A DNA stretch of 36,709 nt, from NCBI GenBank assembly GCA_016180585.1, contig JACPAX010000084.1, forward strand, positions 1 to 36,709. Direction: 5' to 3'. Positions 9,340-16,782 of this stretch are shown one piece after another (position 1 is the first letter of the stretch; the number at the start of each line of letters is the position of its first letter). This DNA comes from Candidatus Omnitrophota bacterium. Lineage in GTDB: Bacteria; Omnitrophota; Gorgyraeia; 2-02-FULL-51-18. Made by a program: the position numbers and the translations under genes. Under the pieces are notes generated by a model. It worked only from the letters and a program-made list of their open reading frames with translations, did not search any database and was not told where the DNA came from.

Positions 9340-9672
9340 TCAGCCCACCAGCGCCTTGTCGATTTTATTCCTCAGATCGGTCTCGCTCATCGCGCCGATG
9401 AAACGGGCCGCTTCCCTCCCGTCTTTGAAAAGAATCATCGTCGGGATGTTCATCACGCCGAACTGCGTCGGGGCGTCCTGGTTTTCGTCGACATTGAGCT
9501 TGCCGATCTTGAGTCTGCCCTGATAAACGGGCGCGATCTTTTCAAGAATCGGCCCCATGAGCCGGCAAGGGCCGCACCATTCGGCCCAGAAATCCACCAG
9601 CGCCGGGACGGCGGATTTTTTGACCTCGCTCTCAAAGTTCGCGTCCGTGATTTTCAGCACGTTGTCTCCCAT
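9340..9672 (-). CDS. trxA: Thioredoxin
   Basis: 110 residues with the redox centre FWAEWCGPCRLMGP, the cis-Pro segment MNIPTMILFKDG and the family length. It is the general cytoplasmic disulfide reductant. The ATG at 9672 (MGDNVLKIT) is preferred to the in-frame start at 9690 because AAGGGG lies 6-11 bp upstream of it. It is followed by the REP-like palindrome and purN, and is preceded by tRNA-Thr on the same strand. Confidence 0.96.
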   Translation of the reverse strand: MGDNVLKITDANFESEVKKSAVPALVDFWAEWCGPCRLMGPILEKIAPVYQGRLKIGKLNVDENQDAPTQFGVMNIPTMILFKDGREAARFIGAMSETDLRNKIDKALVG

Positions 9673-9699
9673 GTTTTCCCCTTTCGTCAATGAAACTTA

Positions 9700-9772
9700 A
9701 GCTGGAGACCGGGATCGAACCGGTGACCTGTCGATTACGAATCGACTGCTCTACCAGCTGAGCTACTCCAGC
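9700..9772 (-). tRNA. tRNA-Thr (anticodon CGT)
   Basis: A 73-nt cloverleaf on the minus strand: acceptor stem GCTGGAG/CTCCAGC, D-arm GCTC...GAGC, anticodon stem GTCGA/TCGAC with loop TTCGTAA (anticodon CGT, reads ACG), and T-arm ACCGGTTCGATCCCGGT. The discriminator is U and CCA is not encoded. The 5' part is duplicated just upstream at 9787-9869, where a 53-bp palindrome splits it. Confidence 0.95.
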
Positions 9773-9786
9773 AAAACCTTTATATC

Positions 9787-9869
9787 CTCTTACCAGCTGT
9801 CCGCCCGCTTCGGCGGGACGGATCCGTCCTGCTGCCTGTGGCAGCAGGCGGAAGCTACTCCAGCAAAAC
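9787..9869 (-). pseudogene. Duplicated tRNA-Thr 5' fragment split by a small palindrome
   Basis: The sequence CTCT(T)ACCAGCTG at 9787-9799 and AGCTACTCCAGCAAAAC at 9853-9869 together repeat the 29-nt block CTCTACCAGCTG/AGCTACTCCAGCAAAAC of the true tRNA gene at 9749-9777, which covers the acceptor 5' strand, D-arm and upstream bases. The two halves are separated by a 53-bp palindromic insert (9800-9852). The rest of the tRNA is absent, so this piece is not functional. Confidence 0.8.
9800..9852. repeat. 53-bp palindromic insertion element
   Basis: The insert starts TCCGCC and ends GGCGGA, and folds into three back-to-back hairpins: CCCGC-TTCG-GCGGG (9804-9817), GGACGGATCCGTCC (9816-9829) and CTGCTGCC-TGT-GGCAGCAG (9829-9848). 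It interrupts a duplicated tRNA fragment cleanly, with no extra bases at either junction. A related shorter palindrome, CCTGCC...GGCAGG, lies in the tonB-like gene at 35784-35803. Confidence 0.75.
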
Positions 9870-9870
9870 T

Positions 9871-9899
9871 AAAATAAAAAGGCTCCTCAACAGAGGAGC
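9871..9899 (-). terminator. Rho-independent terminator of the membrane desaturase gene
   Basis: Reading on the minus strand, the stem GCTCCTC-TGTT-GAGGAGC (9882-9899) is followed by CTTTTTATTTT. It lies 48 bp after the stop codon of the fatty acid desaturase at 9947, so it most likely ends that transcript before the tRNA-Thr gene. Confidence 0.85.
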
Positions 9900-9946
9900 T
9901 ATTCTAGCACAAAAAGCTATTTGGGAACGGGCGAAAAACCGGGGCT

Positions 9947-10867
9947 TTAGTATTCTTTTCCGGCCGTCTGGAGCAGGGATCGCCGGACCCCAAACTCCTG
10001 GACCGGCCGCGTCACTCCGACGGCTTTCGCCTGCGTCACGGGCAGATGAATGTGCGAAGCCAGGCCGAGCACCCACAGAAGCTGTATCGTGCGGTAAGTC
10101 AGGTCGATCTCCCACCACCGTATCCCGTGCCTTGCCGACCGCTGAAACGCGTGGTGGTTGTTGTGCCAGCCCTCGCCGAAACTCAAGAGGGCCACCCACC
10201 AGTTGTTTTTCGACAGGTCGGACGTGCAGTAGCTCCGGTAGCCCCAGACATGGGACGCCGAGTTGACGAGCCACGTGCTGTGGTAGACGAGCACCGACCG
10301 GACAAACATGCCCCACACCACAAACGACCATCCGCCGAGGCCGTAAAGCGCCAGCGTCAGGAAGAGAGCGGGCAGCATGTGCATGCGGTCCAAAAATACG
10401 AGAAACTTGTCGTGGGCCATGTCCGGGGCGAAACGCTTGTATGAATCAAACCTGGCGAGAAACGCCTCGCGGCCGAAAAGCCACGACACGTGCGCCCAGA
10501 GGAAGCCCTTGAGCGGCGAATGCGGGTCTTTGTCGGTGTCCGAATGCGTGTGATGGTAACGGTGCGCGGCCACCCAGGCGATCGGGCCGGCTTCGCCGGC
10601 CAGACACCCAAAAATCGCCAAAAGGTACTCGATGGGCTTGGAGGTGCTATAGCTCCGGTGCGTGAAATAACGGTGATAGCCCAGACAGATGCCGACGCCG
10701 CCCGTGAGCCACCAGAGAAAGAGGCACACAAAGAGCGCTTTCCAGCTGAACGTGAAAAAAGCCGCCAGGGCGCCGACATGCATGAAGACGATCCACGAGA
10801 AAACGACCCAGTCGTGCGCGGCGCTGAACTTGGGCCTTCGGATCAGGGAGCTAGATAGGGCATCCAT
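9947..10867 (-). CDS. Membrane acyl-CoA (delta-9-type) fatty acid desaturase
   Basis: 306 residues. Three histidine boxes are clear: GYHRYFTHRSY (about 63-73), HRYHHTHSDTDKDPHS (about 102-117) and EGWHNNHHAFQ (about 235-245). Hydrophobic segments at about 20-60 and 145-190 give the usual four-helix membrane fold. It is the OLE1/DesC-type enzyme that introduces a double bond into acyl-CoA using O2 and a reduced electron carrier. It differs in fold and location from the soluble acyl-ACP desaturase at 5943-6938. The terminator at 9871-9899 follows it. Confidence 0.92.
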   Translation of the reverse strand: MDALSSSLIRRPKFSAAHDWVVFSWIVFMHVGALAAFFTFSWKALFVCLFLWWLTGGVGICLGYHRYFTHRSYSTSKPIEYLLAIFGCLAGEAGPIAWVAAHRYHHTHSDTDKDPHSPLKGFLWAHVSWLFGREAFLARFDSYKRFAPDMAHDKFLVFLDRMHMLPALFLTLALYGLGGWSFVVWGMFVRSVLVYHSTWLVNSASHVWGYRSYCTSDLSKNNWWVALLSFGEGWHNNHHAFQRSARHGIRWWEIDLTYRTIQLLWVLGLASHIHLPVTQAKAVGVTRPVQEFGVRRSLLQTAGKEY

Positions 10868-10905
10868 AGCTTGAGTCTACCACCGCGGGGACGTCTTTTC
10901 CAGAT

Positions 10906-12024
10906 TTATCGGCGCGCAATCAGCTGATCGAGCTCTTTTTTGAGCGCCGGAAGCACTTCGTTGTATCGGAAGAGCCCCACCTGCATGGACTTACGCTTTA
11001 GGGTTACGGTACTGGGCCCGCACCAGAGGCCCAGGTCCGCGTCGTCGGTCTCGCCGGGCCCGTTGACGCGGCAGCCCATCACCGCGATGGTGAGCCGATG
11101 CCCGCCGGCATAGGCCGTCATCGCCTTGACCTGCTTGGCCAGCTCCACAAAATCCGCGTTTTCCACGCGGGAACAGGACGGGCAGGAGATGATGTTGAGC
11201 CCTTTGCCGAAATCCGGCACGGAGACAAAGCGCCCCTCCCGGATGTCCTCGAGAATCCGCCGTCCCCAGGTGATTTCCTCGGACTTCTCGGCGTTGGCAA
11301 GCGTCAGGGACACGCGTATCGTGTCCCCGATCCCCAGAGGGAGGAGCTTCTCGAACGCGACCCTCGTTTTGAGGACGCCGTCGGGGGGCAGCCCCGCCTC
11401 GGTGACTCCCAGATGAATCGGCACGTCGGGGCGACGTTTGGAGAATTCTTGATTGCAAGCGACGACTTTCTGCGGATCGGAATCTTTGAGACTGACCACG
11501 TAGTTGGAAAAATGAAATTCATCGAGCAGGCCGCAATGCCAGACCGCGCTCTCCACGATCGCCCTCAATTGATCGCCGGGATAGCGCTTGAGAAACTCCG
11601 GCGCCACGGAACCGCAGTTGACGCCGACACGGAGCGCCAGACCATGTGCCTTGGCGAGGGACACAAGCCAGGCAACCTTGTCTCGAATCGGCTTCTCTTT
11701 TTCCAGATGGTGGAGATGGCCGGGATTGTAGCGGATCTTGTCCACATGGGGGGCCACGGCATCGGCCAAAGGAAAATTCTCCTGCAGGTCCACGACGAGC
11801 CTGGCCCGAGTCGCCTTGCGAATCTCGGCGAGGGCCGCGACGTCGCTCGGGTTGTCCACCGCGATGCGGATGAGGTCGGCCCCTTTTTTCTCAAGGTCGG
11901 CGATCTGCCCGAGCGTCGCGTCGATATCGCGCGTGCGCGTGGCGCACATGCTCTGGACGGAAACCGGCGCCCCTCCCCCGATCGCCAGATCGCGGACTTT
12001 GACCTTTCGAGTGTTAGACCCCAT
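10906..12024 (-). CDS. ispG: 4-hydroxy-3-methylbut-2-en-1-yl diphosphate synthase (IspG/GcpE)
   Basis: 372 residues. N-terminal TIM barrel begins with [18 protein letters not shown]; the C-terminal 4Fe-4S domain holds the ligands Cys281 and Cys284 (CPSCSR), Cys318 and Glu325 (GCRVNGPGE). It carries out the penultimate MEP-pathway step, MEcPP to HMBPP, using reduced ferredoxin or flavodoxin. A GGAG Shine-Dalgarno site lies about 5 bp before the ATG. A palindromic repeat sits only 16 bp upstream of the start, so transcription must begin in or beyond the repeat. The next-step enzyme, ispH, is at 26762-27943. Confidence 0.96.
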   Translation of the reverse strand: MGSNTRKVKVRDLAIGGGAPVSVQSMCATRTRDIDATLGQIADLEKKGADLIRIAVDNPSDVAALAEIRKATRARLVVDLQENFPLADAVAPHVDKIRYNPGHLHHLEKEKPIRDKVAWLVSLAKAHGLALRVGVNCGSVAPEFLKRYPGDQLRAIVESAVWHCGLLDEFHFSNYVVSLKDSDPQKVVACNQEFSKRRPDVPIHLGVTEAGLPPDGVLKTRVAFEKLLPLGIGDTIRVSLTLANAEKSEEITWGRRILEDIREGRFVSVPDFGKGLNIISCPSCSRVENADFVELAKQVKAMTAYAGGHRLTIAVMGCRVNGPGETDDADLGLWCGPSTVTLKRKSMQVGLFRYNEVLPALKKELDQLIARR

Positions 12025-12040
12025 AAATCTCCGTGAAGAC

Positions 12041-12167
12041 AGCAGTTCGCTGAAAAAGCCTCAGATGCAAGGCGCGAGGAAGCGAGCGCGGAGGCGCTAT
12101 GGGAATAGCGCCGCACAAGTAAGCGACCGAGCAACGCCGCAGATGAGGCTTTTTTCAGCGAACTGCT
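12041..12167. repeat. REP/MITE-like palindromic element, copy 2 (127 bp)
   Basis: Ends AGCAGTTCGCTGAAAAAGCC and its complement; core in the opposite orientation to copy 1 (6937-7062) but nearly identical in sequence, including GCGCTATGGGAATAGCGC. It separates ispG from the small membrane protein gene upstream, whose TAG stop begins one base beyond the element. The terminal arms differ from copy 1 (TTCGCT against TTTGCC) but the change is mirrored in both arms, so base pairing is preserved. Confidence 0.88.
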
Positions 12168-12410
12168 CTAGGCTGGCTGGGTATCGGACTTTCCGGTCAC
12201 CGGGCAGAAAGCTTTTCCCATTCCTACGAGAGGACAACCGCCCGCGCCCATGGATTTGGTCAGCGCGCAGAGACTGGCCGACATCGCCATGACGAGCACG
12301 AAAATACTCAAAATCAGCCCGACCAGACGCACCGTAGACTTCTCTTTGAGCGCGTCGGTGAGCATTTTATAACCCAAAGCCACCGCGATGAGATAAAGCG
12401 CTATCGCCAT
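12168..12410 (-). CDS. Small two-helix membrane protein, unknown function
   Basis: 80 residues with membrane helices at about 2-18 (AIALYLIAVALGYKMLTD) and 27-48 (LVGLILSIFVLVMAMSASLC). The tail contains two Cys in GCPLVGMGKAFCPVTGK and a further Cys at the end of helix 2, which could bind metal or form a disulfide. A strong Shine-Dalgarno sequence, GAGGAGG, precedes the ATG. I do not recognise the family. The downstream ispG gene is separated from it by palindromic element copy 2. Confidence 0.75.
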   Translation of the reverse strand: MAIALYLIAVALGYKMLTDALKEKSTVRLVGLILSIFVLVMAMSASLCALTKSMGAGGCPLVGMGKAFCPVTGKSDTQPA

Positions 12411-12456
12411 AATTCCTCCTCTTTTTGGCTTGCTAATACAAACACATTAAGTAAAG

Positions 12457-12555
12457 TGTCATTGCGAGCGTAGCGAAGCAATCTATGCAACGCAAAGATT
12501 GCCACGCTCCCGGAGTTTACCCCGAGCGAAGTCGAGGGGGTCGCTCGCAATGACA
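12457..12555. repeat. REP-like palindrome of the CATTGCGAG type, copy 2
   Basis: Bounded by TGTCATTGCGAG (12457-12468) and its exact complement CTCGCAATGACA (12544-12555). The interior contains AGCAATCT and AAGATTGC words shared with copy 1 (9262-9336) plus an extra segment with GAGCGAAGTCGAGGGGGTCG. It lies between the beta-propeller gene and the small membrane protein gene, both on the minus strand, and may end the former transcript. Confidence 0.85.
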
Positions 12556-12585
12556 AGGGTAACGTGACTTATTGCGTTTGCTATA

Positions 12586-13635
12586 TTATACCTTACTTTT
12601 GTCCGCTGTCCCCTGGGAAAACGCGACGGGTTTTGCCCTGGCCCCTCCGGGGACCTCGAAGATCTGGATTTCCGCGGGCTCCTTCTGGCGGCCCACCGCC
12701 ACAAACAAGCGGCCGGAGTCCGGATGGAGATAGAGGGCGCTGCCGCCTTTTTTTGAGGGCACCTTTCCGGCGATCTCGTAATGATCCGCGTCTTTTTGCC
12801 GAATGACCTGCAACACACCCTGCCCGCTCGCCAGATAAATCAGGCGGTTGGCGGCGTCGTACGCCATGTCCCCCACCTCGCCGACGGTGTCGAGCTGGGC
12901 GACCTGCCTCCCGCTGGTCGTATCGAATGCCAAAAACTTCGCGGGATTTTGGCAGCTCACCAAAAGACGCCGGCCGACGGGATCCAGCGCGATCGCGTAG
13001 TTTCCCTTGAACTCCCCCAGAGGGATGACCAGCGCCACCTTGCGATTTTTCACGTCTACGGCCGCCACCTGGTTCATGGAGGGAATGTTGACGAAGAGAC
13101 GATCCGTTTCTTCCTCAAGCGCCATCCCCTCCGGATGCCCGGCAATCCTCACGTTCCCGTAGAGATTGTCCACCGTCGGGTCAAACACCCCGATCGAATC
13201 ATCGTACCCCGCGTAGATCATCCGGTTCTTGGGATCATAGAGGATCCGGCCGGCGGCGTAGTGAAAATTGAGGTGCGTCGCGGGGAAAACCGAGCCTTCG
13301 TAAAACACCTCGCAGTAGCCTTTTTTGACCTCATTCACGTAAAATTTCCTGTAGAGGGGGTGATACAGGACATCATAAGGCTCGATGAGGCCGGCGAGAT
13401 TGAAAACGGACTTGCCGAGCTTCAAATCCAGGACGTGGAGCGTGTTGTTGTCCCGGGCGGGGACATACAACCGCTCTTTTTCGGCGTCAAAGGCCATGTG
13501 GCCGAGACGGCCCGTAATCTTTTCGAGAGGAATCGTCCGCTGGAGTTTTAAAAGCTCTTTCCCGCCGGCTTGGGAAGCGCCGGCAAGAAGACCCAAGAAA
13601 AAAAGGAGACAAACCGCCTTTTTCTTCACAAGCAA
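12586..13635 (-). CDS. Secreted YncE-like beta-propeller protein
   Basis: About 349 residues with a Sec signal peptide (KKKAVCLLFFLGLLAGASQA) and repeated propeller blades of the YVTN/YncE type, for example LGHMAFDAEKERLYVPARDN, GNYAIALDPVGRRLLVSCQN and GDMAYDAANRLIYLASGQG. Such proteins sit in the periplasm and their ligands are mostly unknown. It is downstream of nnrS by 53 bp on the same strand, so it may belong to the nos locus. The start is uncertain: TTG 13635 or GTG 13629, neither with a clear Shine-Dalgarno site; both retain the signal peptide. Confidence 0.75.
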   Translation of the reverse strand: MLVKKKAVCLLFFLGLLAGASQAGGKELLKLQRTIPLEKITGRLGHMAFDAEKERLYVPARDNNTLHVLDLKLGKSVFNLAGLIEPYDVLYHPLYRKFYVNEVKKGYCEVFYEGSVFPATHLNFHYAAGRILYDPKNRMIYAGYDDSIGVFDPTVDNLYGNVRIAGHPEGMALEEETDRLFVNIPSMNQVAAVDVKNRKVALVIPLGEFKGNYAIALDPVGRRLLVSCQNPAKFLAFDTTSGRQVAQLDTVGEVGDMAYDAANRLIYLASGQGVLQVIRQKDADHYEIAGKVPSKKGGSALYLHPDSGRLFVAVGRQKEPAEIQIFEVPGGARAKPVAFSQGTADKSKV

Positions 13636-13688
13636 ATCATATCAAAAGAACGTAAAAGAGTAAACTTCTATCAAATTTTTCAAATTTT

Positions 13689-14891
13689 TCATCCTTCACG
13701 CCCGCACTTTTCGGGCGAGTCCCATTCACCGTCCGACGGGACGCGCCCAAGATAAGGCGCGGCGAAGAGGAGCCAGGCCGCGCCGGTTAAAATCCAAATC
13801 GCCGAGGCGATCCCCACATGTAAAAAATAATGCTCCGGCGCGAGCGACGCCGTCACGCGAACGGCCAGCGCCGCGGCGATGCCGATGAAGATGACCCAAT
13901 AAATCCAAAGCGGCCTGCCTAGTTTGTCGCCATGGCCGGAATGGCTCAAGACGACCATCGTCGAGACAAGAAACGTCATCAGGCTGAACCCGCCCAAAAA
14001 CAAAAAGTGAAGCATCGTCGCGCGCTGCGCCGGAAACAACGCCGCCAACCAGACGCCCGCGAGCACGGACCAGAAGGAAAACCAAAGAAACCGCTGGAAA
14101 ATACCCGGGACCCTGGGAGGCGCCAGCACACCGCCGAGGCACGCCAGCTCAAGGGTCACGACGGCCGCGCGTAAAAAAAGCGAGGGCCGCGCTTCCCATA
14201 GAAAGGAAACCAGGAGAAAAAATCCCAGCAAAAGATGCGCGGCCAACCGGCGTTTATAAAAATCCTGGGGCTTCCGCATCATGGCGGGAGTCGGCAGCTG
14301 ATGCAGGCCCATCAGCCGGGGCCCGAGAAACCCGCCGATGCCCAGGACCAGCGACAGGACGAACCCCTGCTCCACGAGAACACGCCCGGCGCCTAAAAAA
14401 CGAGGGGCGAGGAGGTCGTGTTGGCTCAAGGCCATCATGACAATTCCCGTCGCCGCGTGGAGAAACGCGACGGGAATCCAGACGAATTCGGCGGGGGGAT
14501 TCGCCGCGCGCCCTTTGTTGAGAAAACGCCTGACGATAAACGAGAAAAGAAGGACCAGCCAGGCGGCATAGGCCATGTCCGAGAGAAGCCAGGCCTTTTG
14601 AATGAGAAAAACGAAGTTGAGAAGCATGCCAAGCAACACGCCCGAGACTTCTTTCGGCCCGGCGTGCGGCGCCGAAGCGAACCGGGGGATCGCCGTCATC
14701 AGGAAACCGCCCACGAAAGCGCCCAGATAAAGTTTGACCTGAACGCTCGCGTGATAATACCCCGAATAGGAACCGCTCCACCCCACGCCGTAAACGAGCC
14801 AGTGCCCCGTCCCAATGACGCCAAAAAGAACGCCCAGCGGAAAAAACAGGCGGAACGGCTCCCGCTGAATCAGCAGCCAGTGTTGATGCAT
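13689..14891 (-). CDS. nnrS: NnrS-family membrane protein
   Basis: 400 residues, almost entirely membrane helices (about twelve). Family landmarks include REPFRLFFPLGVLFGVIG near the N-terminus and RATMLHFLFLGGFSLM with its conserved His in the C-terminal half. NnrS is a haem- and copper-containing protein that protects against nitrosative stress and is often near denitrification genes. The frame is open to 14981, but the ATG at 14891 (MHQHWLLIQ) lies one base after the upstream TGA and gives the normal N-terminus. It follows nosL and the damaged cupredoxin-like gene, and is probably co-transcribed with them. Confidence 0.82.
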   Translation of the reverse strand: MHQHWLLIQREPFRLFFPLGVLFGVIGTGHWLVYGVGWSGSYSGYYHASVQVKLYLGAFVGGFLMTAIPRFASAPHAGPKEVSGVLLGMLLNFVFLIQKAWLLSDMAYAAWLVLLFSFIVRRFLNKGRAANPPAEFVWIPVAFLHAATGIVMMALSQHDLLAPRFLGAGRVLVEQGFVLSLVLGIGGFLGPRLMGLHQLPTPAMMRKPQDFYKRRLAAHLLLGFFLLVSFLWEARPSLFLRAAVVTLELACLGGVLAPPRVPGIFQRFLWFSFWSVLAGVWLAALFPAQRATMLHFLFLGGFSLMTFLVSTMVVLSHSGHGDKLGRPLWIYWVIFIGIAAALAVRVTASLAPEHYFLHVGIASAIWILTGAAWLLFAAPYLGRVPSDGEWDSPEKCGREG

Positions 14892-14892
14892 C

Positions 14893-15506
14893 TCACCCGG
14901 TCTTTTGAAGCGTAAAATCGAACGTGTTGGTCTCGCCGTCCGCCACGGTGATTTGGGCCGTCTGCGTCCCCAGTTTTTCATGCCAAACTTCGATCGTGTA
15001 AGCGCCCGCCGGCAGGCCGTCGATCCGGTAGCTGCCGTCGTCGCCGGTCACCGCATAGAATGGGTGATCCAGCACATGGATGAACGAGGCCATCCAAAAG
15101 TGGACATCGCAGCGCATCTTAATGCCGATCTCCGGCTGCGCAAAGGTCTTGGCGGTCGTCATGCCCTGTATGGGCTGAGCGATATTGAACGCTTTGTTGA
15201 CTTTGGACTCCGACCGCACGTTATGCAAAACCGGGTCGCTGTTTTTGAAAATTCCTTCACATAGACCAATGTCCACTTGACGGTCCGGTTCGGGTTCACG
15301 ACCAATTCCTCGGATACCGGCATCCGGTCGCCATGCATCGCCGCGCACTGCTTCTCCGCGCCGAAATTGATCGGCTTGGGAGCCGGCGTTTCTCCCTCAA
15401 ACGCGACTTTGCCGCTCAACACGGCCGCCTGGGCCGTCAGCGCTCCGAATCCCATTAAAACACATCCCGCCAGTACGCCGAAAATAACCTTGTAATTCCC
15501 GTTCAT
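14893..15506 (-). pseudogene. Cupredoxin-like/carboxypeptidase-regulatory-like secreted protein, frameshifted with internal deletion
   Basis: The 5' frame (ATG 15506) encodes a signal peptide (YKVIFGVLAGCVLMGFGALT ending AQA) and GKVAFEGETPAPKPINFG ... TVKWTLVYVKE. The homologous continuation, NSDPVLHNVRSESKVNKAF, GIKMRCDVHFWMASF and the beta-sandwich domain SYRIDGLPAGAYTIEVWHEK, is in another frame to 14893. The junction is near 15253. As I recall, intact relatives have about 35-40 residues between these blocks, so a deletion with frameshift is more likely than a base-calling error. His and Cys residues of the putative copper site (LHNV, CDVHFWM) survive in the second frame. Its ATG overlaps the nosL stop (ATGA). 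Confidence 0.75.
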
Positions 15507-15964
15507 TTCGCTTCCTCCTTTGTCAAATCCAACCACTCATTCCAATGGAGCACACGCCCGGTTTTCTCTTTGGCAAATCTCCGGGCGTTCTCCCCGGCCG
15601 CAAACGCCGCCAACCCATAGCCCATCGGAGTCGCCAGATCCCGTGAATGAACAAAATGCGCCTCCTCCGTCCCGATCCAGACGTCCGCGCCGGCGTCCCG
15701 CACCCAGGACCGAAGCGCTCGTTCTTCGGATGAATTTTTATAAGCCGCCAAACACCCGATATCATCAAATTTTTGGAAACGCCCGTCGGCCGATACGGCC
15801 GCGCAGGCGAACCGCTGATCCTCGATGATCATGCGGCACCGGGCGCAAACGTCGCGGCCGTAGAAAATCTTAGGCGGCCTTGAAAGGTCTGTCTTGCCGC
15901 AACCGGCAAGCGCGGCCGCTCCCAGGCAAAACACAAGGACGGCCCAAATCTTCAGTCCGCGCAT
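15503..15964 (-). CDS. nosL: NosL copper chaperone lipoprotein
   Basis: 153 residues. A lipoprotein signal peptide ends in the lipobox LAGC (Cys22). The mature part has VCARCRMII, whose Cys and Met residues match the Cu(I)-binding C-x-x-C-x-M region of NosL, and the NosL fold continues with FDDIGCLAAYKN and TPMGYGLAAFA. NosL delivers Cu(I) to apo-NosZ on the outer face of the inner membrane. The ATG at 15964 lies inside the end of nosY (13-bp overlap), typical of coupled nos genes; the longer open frame to 16048 lacks a signal peptide start. Confidence 0.92.
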   Translation of the reverse strand: MRGLKIWAVLVFCLGAAALAGCGKTDLSRPPKIFYGRDVCARCRMIIEDQRFACAAVSADGRFQKFDDIGCLAAYKNSSEERALRSWVRDAGADVWIGTEEAHFVHSRDLATPMGYGLAAFAAGENARRFAKEKTGRVLHWNEWLDLTKEEAK

Positions 15965-16782
15965 CGGCGGCCAAAAAAAACAAGCGCGGCGCCGAGCGGC
16001 GCCAGTATCCACACACACAGGATGCCTCCCAAGACGACAGCCAACCACGGCCCAAAAAGCTCCGACGCATACAGCCCGGCCGGACCGAATGATTCAAGAC
16101 TCTTTTGCAGCGCCCCTATCACGGCGAGCTTGAACGACTGCGCGGGGTTGATCAGAACCGCCCAGAAAAGTTCGTTTGGCGAAAGCCTCAAAACGATCGC
16201 CGTTCCCATCAGACCCAGGTCGCTCAAGAAAATGAAAGTAAACCACAGAAAAAGCGCGGCGCCCACGGCCGTCGCCTGGCGGCGTGTGAACACGGACAAA
16301 AGAAATCCCAGGCTCAAATACGAAAGCCCCAGAAGCGTCGTAAACGCGATCAGCCTCAGATAATCTCCAATCTCCTGCGCGCCCGCGTAACGCGCGATGA
16401 CCACGGCGCTCGCGCCAAAACCCAGGAGGATCGTTGAAACCAGCGCCGACGCGGCGCCCAGGTACTTGCCGATAAAAACTTCGCCCACGGTCACCGGCTG
16501 CGCCAATAAGGTGATCAGCGTGCCCTGCTCGCGCTCGCCGGCAATGCTCATCGCCCCCAAAAGCAGGCCCATCAGCGGCACGATGAGCAGCACCAGATTC
16601 AAGAGGCTCGCGGCCGTGCGGCCGAATCCCGATATCCCGAGCGAGCCCAAGCCCGCCAAACCCAAGAGGCTCAATGAAACGGATAAAAGCGCAAACAACG
16701 CCGACACGACGATAAACCAGCGGTTGCGCCGCGCGTCGCGCGTCTCTTTGAGGGATAAGAGCCACACCGCTCCCAACCTCAC
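15952..16782 (-). CDS. nosY: NosY, membrane permease of the NosDFY copper-site maturation complex
   Basis: 276 residues with about six membrane helices (for example FIVVSALFALLSVSLSLLGL, LLNLVLLIVPLMGLLLGAMS) and the ABC-2 permease block SIAGEREQGTLITLLAQPVT that marks NosY. It pairs with the NosF ATPase and NosD. The start is GTG at 16782, overlapping the TGA of nosDF (GTGA) and preceded by GGAGGA; the upstream extension to 16905 is not homologous. The C-terminus overlaps nosL. Confidence 0.9.
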   Translation of the reverse strand: MRLGAVWLLSLKETRDARRNRWFIVVSALFALLSVSLSLLGLAGLGSLGISGFGRTAASLLNLVLLIVPLMGLLLGAMSIAGEREQGTLITLLAQPVTVGEVFIGKYLGAASALVSTILLGFGASAVVIARYAGAQEIGDYLRLIAFTTLLGLSYLSLGFLLSVFTRRQATAVGAALFLWFTFIFLSDLGLMGTAIVLRLSPNELFWAVLINPAQSFKLAVIGALQKSLESFGPAGLYASELFGPWLAVVLGGILCVWILAPLGAALVFFGRRCAD

